From: Treponema sp. | GTDB taxonomy: Bacteria; Spirochaetota; Spirochaetia; Treponematales; Treponemataceae | Direction of reading: 5' to 3' | NCBI GenBank assembly: GCA_024690865.1 | Contig: JAILON010000076.1 | Coordinates: 1 to 47,492 of the forward strand | DNA length: 47,492 bases | Part shown: piece after piece, positions 16,178 to 23,567 of the stretch | Layout of the letters: every line of letters begins with the position of its first letter | How positions within the stretch are numbered: position 1 is the first letter of the stretch | Translations under genes and position numbers: made by a program | Notes under the pieces: model-generated | What the model saw: the letters and a program-made list of their open reading frames with translations, nothing else | What the model was told of the DNA's origin: nothing | Databases searched by the model: none

Positions 16178-16606
16178 CTGTAAGCCGAGCGCACCCGGCG
16201 GCCAGCCCAGTCGGGCCGGACTGTTGGCTCCCCGGCCCCCTCCCACTGTGCGCGAGTCGCTCCGGCAATGTAGGCCAGCCGCTCCGGCAATGTGCGCGAG
16301 ACTCTCTGGCAATGTGCGCGAGACTCTCTGGCAATGTGCGCCGGACGCTCCGCAATGTGCGCGAGACTCTCTGGCAATGTGCGCCAGCCGCTCGGGCAAT
16401 GTGCGCCGGCATCTCTGGCAATGTAGGCCTGCCGCTCCGGCACTGTGTGCCGGCTCCTCTGGCACTGTGTGCCGGCTCCTCTGGCACTGTGCGCCGGCCC
16501 CTCTGGCACTGTGCGCCGGCCCCTCTGGCACTGTGTGCCAGTCCCTCCGGAACTGTAAGCCGGGCGCACCCGGTGGCCAGCCCTGTCGGGCCGGTCGGCT
16601 GGCTCC
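16178..16606. repeat. Fifteen 22-bp tandem units bounded by 54-bp direct repeats
   Basis: Units run from 16238 to 16566; all are 22 bp except one of 21 (16348-16368). The consensus is CTCTGGCAMTGTGYGCC plus five variable bases. The GGCAC-TGT-GTGCC type is a perfect dyad in the right half and an imperfect dyad in the left half. The array lies between two copies of a 54-bp sequence, 16178-16231 and 16553-16606, identical at 48 positions by my alignment; the right copy overlaps the last unit and ends exactly at the stop codon of the next gene. The unit length is not a multiple of 3, so open frames across it are shadows. Confidence 0.85.
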
Positions 16607-17188
16607 TTAGACCCTTTCCACCAGGCCGCGGGCCTCCATCTGGCTGAGGATGTTCGCGACTATCTGCTCCGGGACGTTGCAGCTGGTGTCGATGATGATG
16701 TCGGCCACGCTTCGGTAGTCGTTGTTGTCTATGCCGTAGAGCTTCTTGTAGCGGCCCGTGTCCGCCGCATCGCGCATCGCGGTGAACTCCTTTATCTGCT
16801 GCAGGTCCCCGCCTTCCCGCTTGAGGATGCGGGATGCCCGCAGTTCGTCGCTGGCCAGGAGGTAGACTTTCGCGTCAGCCTCCTTGAGCATCCAGATTGC
16901 AAGCCGGCTGCCCAGGACGCAGCTTTCCTTCAAGGCCAGCTCCACCTGATGGGTATCGACGTACCTGTCGTAGGAATCGTCCCCTTTCGCCTTTTCCAAG
17001 ACTTCGGGCAGGGTCAGCCCCTTTTCTTCGGCCAGCTGCCTGAAGGTGTAGTTTATGAGCTTTATGCCCAGCGTCTGGGCCAGCAGGGTGCTGACCGTTG
17101 TGTTTCCGCAACCAGATTTGCCGCTAATCGCGACCCGAAGCTCTTTTCCTGCCGGAACCTTGTAGCCTTTCAATGCCTCTTCTGCCAT
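16607..17188 (-). CDS. Cytidylate-kinase-like P-loop kinase
   Basis: The 193-residue protein has the P-loop RVAISGKSGCGNTTVS at about residue 20, and later ELALKESCVLGSRLAIWML, DELRASRILKREGG and TGRYKKLYGIDNNDYRSVADIIIDTS, which follow the short cytidylate-kinase-like family. These transfer phosphate from ATP to CMP or dCMP, though many short members are untested. Asn-Thr-Thr in place of Lys-Ser-Thr after the P-loop glycine is usual for this subfamily. GGAGG lies 7 nt before the ATG. The GC-rich 22-bp array begins directly after the stop codon, with no ordinary terminator. Confidence 0.82.
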   Translation of the reverse strand: MAEEALKGYKVPAGKELRVAISGKSGCGNTTVSTLLAQTLGIKLINYTFRQLAEEKGLTLPEVLEKAKGDDSYDRYVDTHQVELALKESCVLGSRLAIWMLKEADAKVYLLASDELRASRILKREGGDLQQIKEFTAMRDAADTGRYKKLYGIDNNDYRSVADIIIDTSCNVPEQIVANILSQMEARGLVERV

Positions 17189-17254
17189 GAAGCCACCTCC
17201 TTGCGTCGATTTCCTTCTATTATATTCCCTTTTGTTGATAAAAGCAAATTCATA

Positions 17255-17283
17255 TTTCCAAAGGCCCGCCTTTCTGTTATAAT
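17255..17283 (+). promoter_or_regulatory. Promoter of the pyrophosphatase gene, leaderless spacing
   Basis: TTTCCA (17255-17260), 17 bp, consensus TATAAT (17278-17283), 6 nt, ATG at 17290; no ribosome site. Confidence 0.65.
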
Positions 17284-17289
17284 TGAACC

Positions 17290-18942
17290 ATGACGAGCAA
17301 GGTTTACATCATCGGGCACAGGAACCCGGACACGGACTCCGTGGTGGCGGCAAAGGCGTATGCGGAACTCAAGCACCTCTTGGGACACGACGAATACCTG
17401 GCGGCAAGGGCAGGACACCTTGCCCCCCAGACCGAATACATCTTCAAGCGCTTCAAGGTGGAGCCGCCGGAGTACATCCCCGACCTGGTTCCCAAGACCG
17501 CATTCTACATGAGCGACAAGTTCGTCTCCGTCAGGGAGGACGTGTCCCTCTGGAAGGCCGTGGACAAGATGATAAGCACCAACGCGGCCGTCCTGCCCAT
17601 CGTCAACGTGGACGGAACCTACCAGGGCATGCTCAACTACAACGCATTCGCGCTCAACTCCTACAAGCTCTTGACCCCCAAGCGGGGCGACATCTTCCTG
17701 GCCAGCCTGCACCTTATCGAAAAGACGCTCAACGCGACACCGGTTGTGGAGTTTGACCCAGACGACTATTTTAACTGTTCGATCATGATTGGAGACGACG
17801 ACATCGCGACATTCGGCAAGCTGCTGGAGGAGCACAAGAGCGAGAACATCATCGTCATCACCGGCGACCGGGAGGACATCCAGCGCCAGTGCATAGAGGC
17901 CCGCGTGAAGGCCCTGATCATCACCAAGGATTACATCGTCAAGAAGGAGCTGCGGGACTTGGCCCGGGAGAATCGGGTATCCATCATCTCCGGGCATGAC
18001 AGTACGGCGACTACCGCAATGCTCATCGAATACTCCTCTCCGGTCAGCGCGATGGCGGACAAGCAGTCCAAGCCCGTCCTCGCAAGCGACAGCGTGCAGA
18101 AGGTCCGCTCCCTGCTCGCTCAGAGCCCCTCCCGTTGCCTGCCGGTGGTGGACGAGGACTACAAGGTCATTGGCACGATAAGCGAGAGCGACCTCCTGCA
18201 CGAGGCCAACATCGAGGTGGTGCTGGTGGACCACAACGAACCGGGACAGGCCGTTGAAGGCATCGAGCACTACGTCATCAGGGAAATCATAGACCACCAC
18301 CGTATCTCCACATTCAGCACCCGGCAGCCCATCACCTTCATCAATCGGCCGGTTGGTTCCACCGCGACAATCATCACCAACCTCTACCATGAGAACCACG
18401 TTTCCATTCCCAAGGAGATTGCATCCCTCCTGCTGTGCGGCATCCTGAGCGACACGCTGATTTTGCAGTCGGCGACGACGACGGAACTGGACGTGCAGAC
18501 TGCGGAATACCTGTCCAGCATCACCGAACTGGACATCAAGGATCTGGGGAACGACATCATCCGCTCAGGCAGCCACATCGGCAGCCGGAGCGCGGACGAC
18601 ATCATCCGTCAGGACATGAAGGAGTACAGCGAGGGCAAGCTCAAGTATACGGTGAGCCAGATAGAGGTTGACGGAACGCAGGAGCTGCTTGAACGCAAGG
18701 CAGAATTCATGGACAGGCTGGAGGCAGTCAGGAGCGGAGGCAAGCTGCTCTTTTCTGCCCTGCTCGTCACCGACATCACCAAGCTTTCCAGCCTGATGCT
18801 GATTGCCTACGACGCCCGGTTCTCCAGCATGCTGACCTTCCCCAAGAAGGAAGACAACGTGTACTACATGAAAGACATCGTTTCCCGCAAGAAGCAGCTT
18901 ATACCCCTCCTGAGTGAGCTGGTTGCCAAAGTGGGAGAATAG
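17290..18942 (+). CDS. ppaC: Manganese-dependent inorganic pyrophosphatase with regulatory CBS/DRTGG domains
   Basis: This family II enzyme hydrolyses pyrophosphate to phosphate, driving biosynthesis. The 550-residue protein is the long regulated form. The DHH-domain metal motifs are GHRNPDTDS (residues 9-17), DHNEPGQA (about 316) and IIDHHRIS (about 336). Between the first motif and the rest are inserted CBS (about 70-125), DRTGG (about 140-245) and a second CBS (about 250-300) segment, which bind adenine nucleotides in known relatives. The C-terminal DHHA2 part ends SRKKQLIPLLSELV. The gene starts 6 nt after a consensus -10 box and stands alone, divergent from the cytidylate-kinase-like gene. 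Confidence 0.94.
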   Translation: MTSKVYIIGHRNPDTDSVVAAKAYAELKHLLGHDEYLAARAGHLAPQTEYIFKRFKVEPPEYIPDLVPKTAFYMSDKFVSVREDVSLWKAVDKMISTNAAVLPIVNVDGTYQGMLNYNAFALNSYKLLTPKRGDIFLASLHLIEKTLNATPVVEFDPDDYFNCSIMIGDDDIATFGKLLEEHKSENIIVITGDREDIQRQCIEARVKALIITKDYIVKKELRDLARENRVSIISGHDSTATTAMLIEYSSPVSAMADKQSKPVLASDSVQKVRSLLAQSPSRCLPVVDEDYKVIGTISESDLLHEANIEVVLVDHNEPGQAVEGIEHYVIREIIDHHRISTFSTRQPITFINRPVGSTATIITNLYHENHVSIPKEIASLLLCGILSDTLILQSATTTELDVQTAEYLSSITELDIKDLGNDIIRSGSHIGSRSADDIIRQDMKEYSEGKLKYTVSQIEVDGTQELLERKAEFMDRLEAVRSGGKLLFSALLVTDITKLSSLMLIAYDARFSSMLTFPKKEDNVYYMKDIVSRKKQLIPLLSELVAKVGE

Positions 18943-18981
18943 GGGCACACTGCTTATCATCTGCCACAAGGAGGAACTTGC

Positions 18982-19332
18982 ATGAAAAAAACGTTCTCGC
19001 AGAGCGATGCGGACAAGGTGCTCAGGAACGAGGGTAAGATTACGAAAATCATGGGCAACAAGTCCCTCGCCGAATTCCTGGATACGGCGAAGCTGTTCTT
19101 CCTGATGCTGAAAGATTACTTTTCGGGAATCTATAAAGAGATTCCGGTCGGAACGATAGCGGCCATCATTGGCTCGCTCGCATACGTGCTCTGCCCTGTT
19201 GACTTCATCCCGGATTTCATACCCTTCGTAGGTTACCTGGACGATGCTGCCGTCTTTGCCGCCTGCATAAAGCTGACGAAATACGATGTCCAGAAATACA
19301 AGGAATTCAAAGAGAGCTCTTCCAATCCTTAG
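18982..19332 (+). CDS. YkvA-like DUF1232 small membrane protein
   Basis: This 116-residue protein carries the DUF1232 signature YVLCPVDFIPDFIPFVGYLDD in its C-terminal half, between hydrophobic segments (VGTIAAIIGSLAYVL and the following helix). The family occurs widely, with no firm function. AAGGAGG lies 7 nt before the ATG. It follows the pyrophosphatase by 39 nt and could share its transcript. The last four codons and the stop lie inside a long perfect hairpin (19316-19360). Confidence 0.82.
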   Translation: MKKTFSQSDADKVLRNEGKITKIMGNKSLAEFLDTAKLFFLMLKDYFSGIYKEIPVGTIAAIIGSLAYVLCPVDFIPDFIPFVGYLDDAAVFAACIKLTKYDVQKYKEFKESSSNP

Positions 19333-19360
19333 CAGCGGGCTGCTGTGTGATTGGAAGAGC
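19316..19360. repeat. Long hairpin overlapping the stop codon of the YkvA-like gene
   Basis: The 12-bp arms GCTCTTCCAATC (19316-19327) and GATTGGAAGAGC (19349-19360) pair perfectly; inside, AGCAG and CTGCT (19331-19335/19340-19344) pair again. No T run follows in either direction, so an intrinsic terminator is unlikely; an mRNA 3'-end protector or a convergent-gene barrier fits better. Confidence 0.6.
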
Positions 19361-19414
19361 ACGAGGAATTACCATCTTGTGATTCTTACTCGTCTAGCTG
19401 GACATCCCCTTATT

Positions 19415-20008
19415 TCACGCATTTGCAATCCAGTCATCAAGAAACTGCATCTGTTCTGGCGTATGAAACCAGTGTTCGCCAGCTTCCATGACGGTAAGGT
19501 CCGCTCCTTGATTCGTGGCGAATTCCTTCATCGTTTCGAGCGAAGTGATGTTGTCGTTCTGACCGTAAAGAATCTTAGTCGGAATCTTCCAGCTCAACGG
19601 ATGCTTCCGTACATAGCAGAGATATTCCCACGACAGATTTTCGCCGAAATCGGTCGGAATGACTTTCTTTTGCTCAAGTTCGGCTTCCGTTACGTTTGCC
19701 CACTGCATCATGTCGCATATCAGCTTTTCCATATTCACGACCGGTGAAATGAAATACGCTTTGTGAACAAGCCCTTCCAGATGTGCGCTCATGCTGAAAA
19801 ACGCACCGATGCTGTTTGCAATCAGGGTGATGTCCTCATATTCCGATGTAAAATCCTTGACCGCATCGTGGATTTCTTTTCCTGTTTCCCACGGAGTGAA
19901 CGTCTTGTAGTCCAGACCTGTCACTTTGTAATCCGGGAACAGTTTCTCATAATGAATGCTTTCAGATGCACTTCCGCCTTTTCCATGTACATATACAACC
20001 AAATTCAT
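19415..20008 (-). CDS. Small alpha/beta hydrolase
   Basis: The start at 20008 is chosen because AAGGAG lies 6 nt upstream. The 197-residue protein begins MNLVVYVHGKGGSASES (oxyanion HG motif), has the nucleophile elbow LIANSIGAFFS (Ser in A-N-S-I-G, relaxed GxSxG), the acid strand TKILYGQNDNITS, and the catalytic His in EAGEHWFHTPEQ. The fold is the serine hydrolase type; the substrate is unknown. It follows the YjdF family gene by 21 nt on the same strand and is likely under the same leader. YjdF is linked in the literature to a riboswitch for azaaromatic compounds, so a detoxifying esterase is possible. Confidence 0.8.
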   Translation of the reverse strand: MNLVVYVHGKGGSASESIHYEKLFPDYKVTGLDYKTFTPWETGKEIHDAVKDFTSEYEDITLIANSIGAFFSMSAHLEGLVHKAYFISPVVNMEKLICDMMQWANVTEAELEQKKVIPTDFGENLSWEYLCYVRKHPLSWKIPTKILYGQNDNITSLETMKEFATNQGADLTVMEAGEHWFHTPEQMQFLDDWIANA

Positions 20009-20029
20009 AATCATCTCCTTGAACGCCGG

Positions 20030-20422
20030 CTAGCGGCGTTCCTTCTTTTTTGCCTGTTTCAAAAAGTATTTTTCCCTATCTTCAAGTTTCTTCTGTTTAC
20101 GGCCCTGCTTCTTTTGTTCTTCGGCATATTCTTTTTGCGCACGTGAAAACGCATCCAGAGACTTTGGAATGCCGACGCCGTTTTTTTCTGCCTTCACAAG
20201 TTTCTTGAACCTGAGCTTTGTCCTTCCTTCCACCGGCAGGAGCGGAACATCCGCAAAACCATACAGCATCCAGTGTACGATTTCAGGATTTGAAGGCTCC
20301 GCCCCAAAGACAAAACGGCCGGCATAGTTCTTTCCGTCCCGGCATTGTTCGATTAAAGCGCACCAGAACTGGCCGTCGAAATAGATTGTCGTAACCGTAA
20401 AGTTGTTTTCTATTATTTTCAT
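20030..20422 (-). CDS. YjdF family protein (DUF2992)
   Basis: This 130-residue protein matches YjdF: TIYFDGQFWCALIEQ, YAGRFVFGAEPSNPEIVHWM, then a long basic C-terminal helix ending KYFLKQAKKKERR. The family's molecular role is not established; in Firmicutes its genes sit behind the yjdF riboswitch, which senses aromatic nitrogen heterocycles. Here the gene has a promoter about 200 nt upstream and a structured leader, consistent with the same control. GGAAG stands 4 nt before the ATG. A hydrolase gene follows closely. The family call is good; the compound sensed in this organism is inference. Confidence 0.85.
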   Translation of the reverse strand: MKIIENNFTVTTIYFDGQFWCALIEQCRDGKNYAGRFVFGAEPSNPEIVHWMLYGFADVPLLPVEGRTKLRFKKLVKAEKNGVGIPKSLDAFSRAQKEYAEEQKKQGRKQKKLEDREKYFLKQAKKKERR

Positions 20423-20619
20423 ACATCTTCCATACGCCTAGTTTCGTAAGCAACCGTCCACGCACGGACTCACGCAGGCGTGAAAAGAGGAAAGATAGTG
20501 GTTGAAGTCAGAAAAGTATACGCCACATCACCGGCACCCGTCTGGCTCCGGAAAGTAAGACCCGGTCAGTCCTGACAGGACAGGCCGAACCTCTCGAAAG
20601 ATGTATATAAGCTTTTAAC
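20423..20619 (-). promoter_or_regulatory. Candidate yjdF-type riboswitch leader (about 197 nt)
   Basis: The transcript predicted from the promoter at 20626-20654 carries a long, non-coding, GC-rich leader before the YjdF family gene. It contains the self-complementary stretch GTCCTGTCAGGAC (20569-20581), paired CCGG blocks at 20531-20564, and a GCCA/TGGC pair around 20522-20545. I cannot confirm the yjdF consensus by eye; the call rests on gene identity, leader length and structure potential. Confidence 0.5.
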
Positions 20620-20625
20620 CAAATC

Positions 20626-20654
20626 AGTCTAGCAAAAAAGAACAAACAGTTCAA
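20626..20654 (-). promoter_or_regulatory. Promoter upstream of the YjdF family gene leader
   Basis: On the minus strand: TTGAAC (20654-20649), 17 bp, TAGACT (20631-20626). Transcription would start near 20619. Confidence 0.6.
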
Positions 20655-20738
20655 GATGCTCAGGAAAGCAACCTACGCTTCGTAGAGATTCTTCTTGCGA
20701 AACATACCGTTACAAGGAACATGTCATGACAGGAACTG

Positions 20739-21797
20739 CTAAAGATTTTCCTCCAGGATCCTCAGTCCCTCCTCCAAATCAAACCCGAGGATTTCCTGGA
20801 TCTTCTGAAAATCATACTTCGTATGCAGCTTGTCAAGAACGGCTGCCAATTCCTTTTTGCCATGCTTCCGAATGAATAGGGACATCGCTTTTACCGCGTT
20901 TCCATCGTTGCCATTTGCATAGAACCCCGTCCGGCAATGAACGATATCATCGCACTCATAGCAGCCGTCCAATCCTTTTTCCTTGCAACAGGCGGCATTG
21001 GGACATATCCTGTCAGAACAGCAGGTCGCATAGGAACAGGTGTTATACGGTGTCCTGCAGCCCCCGCACCAATCCTTCAGAAAGCAATGGTTACAGGAAA
21101 GGCCGCAGTGCGCTACAGGGTCTACGCCTTTCCGTGCCTTCCGGCACAGTTCATTCTTGATCCGGCACATCGCTTCGACATGCATGATCCAGTGGCGGGA
21201 AAAAGGCATCTGGATTATGCCTCTGACATCTTTCCCGCACCAATAGTCGATCAGCCAGACGGCGGATCCGTCAGGACTGACACAGTTGCTTGCGGCAAGC
21301 TTTTCTTTATCCTCTGGGGAAAACTTCTTTTTTAGGTCAGAAAACTGCAGGTGCTTCAAAAGCCCATCTGTGGAATCCCTCACCGCCGTGCAGTATTCGT
21401 AAACGGTGTTGACATCCAGCTCCTTTGAAAACGCAACCATCGCCTCGCCGTCAAGCTCATTGCCTGTCGTGGCAATCGGGCTCTTTGTTTTCGTCTGCCA
21501 GTCGTTTTCAAGAAAAACCTGCCTGTCCTTCAGAATCAGCGTGTGCGCCACAATGTCTTCGATGCGGAACATATGCCAGAGCGACCATGCAAGCGTCGCA
21601 TGGTGGTTTCCGTCGCCCGGTCCAAACGGCATCTGGTAAAAGGCATCGGCCGGAAACGTCTTTATGATGGACGTAATCTGCTCGAACAAATCATTCCGTA
21701 ATGCAAGAAGGACTTCTATCCCTTCGGCAAAGCTTGCTTCCTTTGCAAGCAATGCCTGCATCTTTTTGTTCTTCTCCGACCACTCCGCATTCATCAT
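20739..21797 (-). CDS. DinB-like / DUF3795 cysteine-rich fusion protein
   Basis: The 352-residue protein has a DinB-like four-helix N-terminal part (GNHHATLAWSLWHMFRIEDIVAHTLI, a His-rich metal-site pattern, and FSRHWIMHVEA) and a C-terminal DUF3795 zinc-finger-like part from about residue 235: CGLSCNHCFLKDWCGGC, then further Cys pairs in YATCCSDRICPNAACCKEKGLDGCYECDD. DinB-fold enzymes often use thiols such as bacillithiol or glutathione; DUF3795 is uncharacterised. AAGG stands 4 nt before the first of two adjacent ATG codons (21797, 21794). A promoter at 21874-21902 gives a leader of about 70 nt. Biochemical role unknown. Confidence 0.82.
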   Translation of the reverse strand: MMNAEWSEKNKKMQALLAKEASFAEGIEVLLALRNDLFEQITSIIKTFPADAFYQMPFGPGDGNHHATLAWSLWHMFRIEDIVAHTLILKDRQVFLENDWQTKTKSPIATTGNELDGEAMVAFSKELDVNTVYEYCTAVRDSTDGLLKHLQFSDLKKKFSPEDKEKLAASNCVSPDGSAVWLIDYWCGKDVRGIIQMPFSRHWIMHVEAMCRIKNELCRKARKGVDPVAHCGLSCNHCFLKDWCGGCRTPYNTCSYATCCSDRICPNAACCKEKGLDGCYECDDIVHCRTGFYANGNDGNAVKAMSLFIRKHGKKELAAVLDKLHTKYDFQKIQEILGFDLEEGLRILEENL

Positions 21798-21873
21798 CGT
21801 ACCTTCTGTTCTTGAGCGTATTCCCCGGCGGCCCCCTGACAGGCTGCTTTGCCCTCAGATTCTTCTTGCCTCA

Positions 21874-21902
21874 ATCATACAATGCCTTGCACTTTTTGTG
21901 AA
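21874..21902 (-). promoter_or_regulatory. Promoter of the DinB/DUF3795 gene
   Basis: On the minus strand: TTCACA (21902-21897), 17 bp, TATGAT (21879-21874), with the ATG about 76 nt downstream. Confidence 0.5.
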
Positions 21903-21984
21903 GCTCCGTGTTGTGTTCCCCGCCGATGTCGAGAAGCTTCGCCGTCCACTCAACGCCTGTCCCCCCCTTCCCCGCCACGTGACC

Positions 21985-22013
21985 TTGCAAGAAGCGGGCT
22001 TTTTTGCTAAAAT
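21985..22013 (+). promoter_or_regulatory. Promoter of ffh, leaderless spacing
   Basis: TTGCAA (21985-21990), 17 bp, TAAAAT (22008-22013), 6 nt, ATG at 22020; no ribosome site. Confidence 0.7.
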
Positions 22014-22019
22014 CGCTGT

Positions 22020-23453
22020 ATGCTAGAGAAACTCACCGGAACATTCAGCGACATAGTCCGCACGCTCAGCGGCAAGTCCAAGATTACAGAGAAGAATATA
22101 GAAGAAACCGTCGAGCAGATTAAGATGGCCCTGCTCGAAGCCGACGTGAACCTGCGCGTCGTCCGCCGCTTCGTCAACTCCACCGTGGAGGAGGCGAAGG
22201 GCGACAAGGTCTTGAAGTCCGTTGACCCGGGCCAGCAGTTCGTCAAGATAATCCACGACAAGCTTGTCGCGATGCTTGGCGACAGCAAGACGGACTTCAC
22301 GCTCAAGGGGCCGGATACCCAGTCCGTCATTCTGATGCTTGGACTCCAGGGTGCCGGTAAGACGACCGCCGCCCACAAGCTGGCCTTCCGCCTGCAGAAG
22401 GAGGGCCGCCGCCCGCTCATGGTTGCCTGTGACTTGGTCCGTCCTGCCGCAGTGGAGCAGCTGTCGGTGCTGGGTGAAAAGATTGGCGTGCCGGTCTACA
22501 AGGAGGAAGGGGCCACTGCCGCCGATGCGGTGAAGGTTGCCAAGAACTCGCTCAATTTTGCCAAGAAGAACGGCTATGACACCGTGATAATCGATACCGC
22601 CGGTCGCCTTCAAATTGACAGCGACATGATGGCCGAGCTTGTCCAGATAAAGAAGGTCGTGGCACCCATCGAGACCGTCCTCGTCGCCGACGCGATGACC
22701 GGCCAGAACGCCGTTGACATCGCCAAGTCCTTCGACGAGCAGCTGGGCCTGACCGGGGTCATCCTGACCAAGTTCGACTCCGACGCGCGTGGCGGTGCCG
22801 CCCTCTCGCTCAAGACGATAACCGGCAAGCCAATCCTCTTCATCGGTACGGGCGAGAAGACCGAGGACCTTGAGCCGTTCCATCCCGACCGCATTGCGAG
22901 CCGCATCCTGGGCATGGGAGACGTCGTCTCCCTCGTCGAAAAGGCGCAGGAAACCGTGGACCAGGAAGAGGCCCTCAAGATGCAGAAGAAGATGGCCCGC
23001 AACGAGTTCACGCTCCAGGATATGCTGGATCAGCTGCAGTCGGTCAAAAAAATGGGGAGCATGCAGCAGATCCTGGACATGATTCCGGGCATGGCGGGAC
23101 AGATAAGCGAGGACCAGATAGACAAGGCCGGGCTCAAGAAGCAGGAGGCCATCATCCAGAGCATGACGGCCAAGGAGCGGGCCAACCACCTGATCATCGG
23201 CCCCAGCCGCCGCAAGCGCATTGCCAAGGGGAGCGGCACGACCGTGCAGGACGTGAACAAGCTGATAAAGCAGTTTGAGAAGACCAAGCTGACGATGAAG
23301 AAGCTGACCCGCAACCGGGGGGCTCAGGCCAAGATGATGAGCCAGCTCGGTGCGATGGGGGGTATGGGCGACATGATGGGCGGCGGCATGCCGGACCTGT
23401 CTTCGATGAAGCTTCCCAAGGGATTCACCATGCCGAAGGGCTTCAAGTTCTAG
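22020..23453 (+). CDS. ffh: Signal recognition particle protein Ffh (SRP54)
   Basis: Ffh binds 4.5S RNA and nascent signal sequences and delivers ribosomes to FtsY at the membrane. The 477-residue protein has the N domain (residues 1-90), the G domain with P-loop GLQGAGKTT at about 107, DTAGRLQID, TKFDSDARGGAALS, and the M domain from about 300 (RNEFTLQDMLDQLQSVKKMG, SMTAKERANH, GPSRRKRIAKGSG). The tail is Met/Gly-rich, ending LPKGFTMPKGFKF. It starts without a ribosome site, 6 nt after a -10 box. An intrinsic terminator follows, so it is likely monocistronic; polA starts from its own promoter. Confidence 0.97.
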   Translation: MLEKLTGTFSDIVRTLSGKSKITEKNIEETVEQIKMALLEADVNLRVVRRFVNSTVEEAKGDKVLKSVDPGQQFVKIIHDKLVAMLGDSKTDFTLKGPDTQSVILMLGLQGAGKTTAAHKLAFRLQKEGRRPLMVACDLVRPAAVEQLSVLGEKIGVPVYKEEGATAADAVKVAKNSLNFAKKNGYDTVIIDTAGRLQIDSDMMAELVQIKKVVAPIETVLVADAMTGQNAVDIAKSFDEQLGLTGVILTKFDSDARGGAALSLKTITGKPILFIGTGEKTEDLEPFHPDRIASRILGMGDVVSLVEKAQETVDQEEALKMQKKMARNEFTLQDMLDQLQSVKKMGSMQQILDMIPGMAGQISEDQIDKAGLKKQEAIIQSMTAKERANHLIIGPSRRKRIAKGSGTTVQDVNKLIKQFEKTKLTMKKLTRNRGAQAKMMSQLGAMGGMGDMMGGGMPDLSSMKLPKGFTMPKGFKF

Positions 23454-23471
23454 CGAAGTTTCGTTTGTATC

Positions 23472-23500
23472 CGGGGTGCGTTTTTGCGCCCGCGTTTTTT
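23472..23500 (+). terminator. Intrinsic terminator after ffh
   Basis: A GC-rich stem (GGGTGC with GCGCCC, T loop, one G-U pair) is followed by GCG and eight T, about 20 nt after the ffh stop. Confidence 0.65.
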
Positions 23501-23532
23501 TTACCCGCGTGCGTGCCTTGTTCGTAAATCGC

Positions 23533-23561
23533 TTTAAAAGCCCGGCGTTTTGTGCTATCCT
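23533..23561 (+). promoter_or_regulatory. Promoter of the polA operon, leaderless spacing
   Basis: TTTAAA (23533-23538), 17 bp, TATCCT (23556-23561), 6 nt, ATG at 23568. Confidence 0.55.
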
Positions 23562-23567
23562 TTCCCT

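Noticed and set aside
16238..16566. CRISPR array
   Set aside because: The units are contiguous, with no spacers, and no cas genes are present.
16067..16569. Ala/Arg/Cys-rich minus-strand open frames across the GC-rich 22-bp array
   Set aside because: Units of 22 bp put successive repeats in different frames; several overlapping frames are open at once and none has a ribosome site. They are shadows of the repeat.
17170..18399. A 409-codon minus-strand frame opposite the pyrophosphatase gene
   Set aside because: It is antisense to ppaC, whose motifs are complete; composition (Val, His, Asp-rich) is typical of a complement-strand shadow.
21798..22019. 4.5S/SRP RNA gene next to ffh
   Set aside because: I looked for the GGAAG tetraloop and AGCAGCC helix-8 motif on both strands and did not find them.
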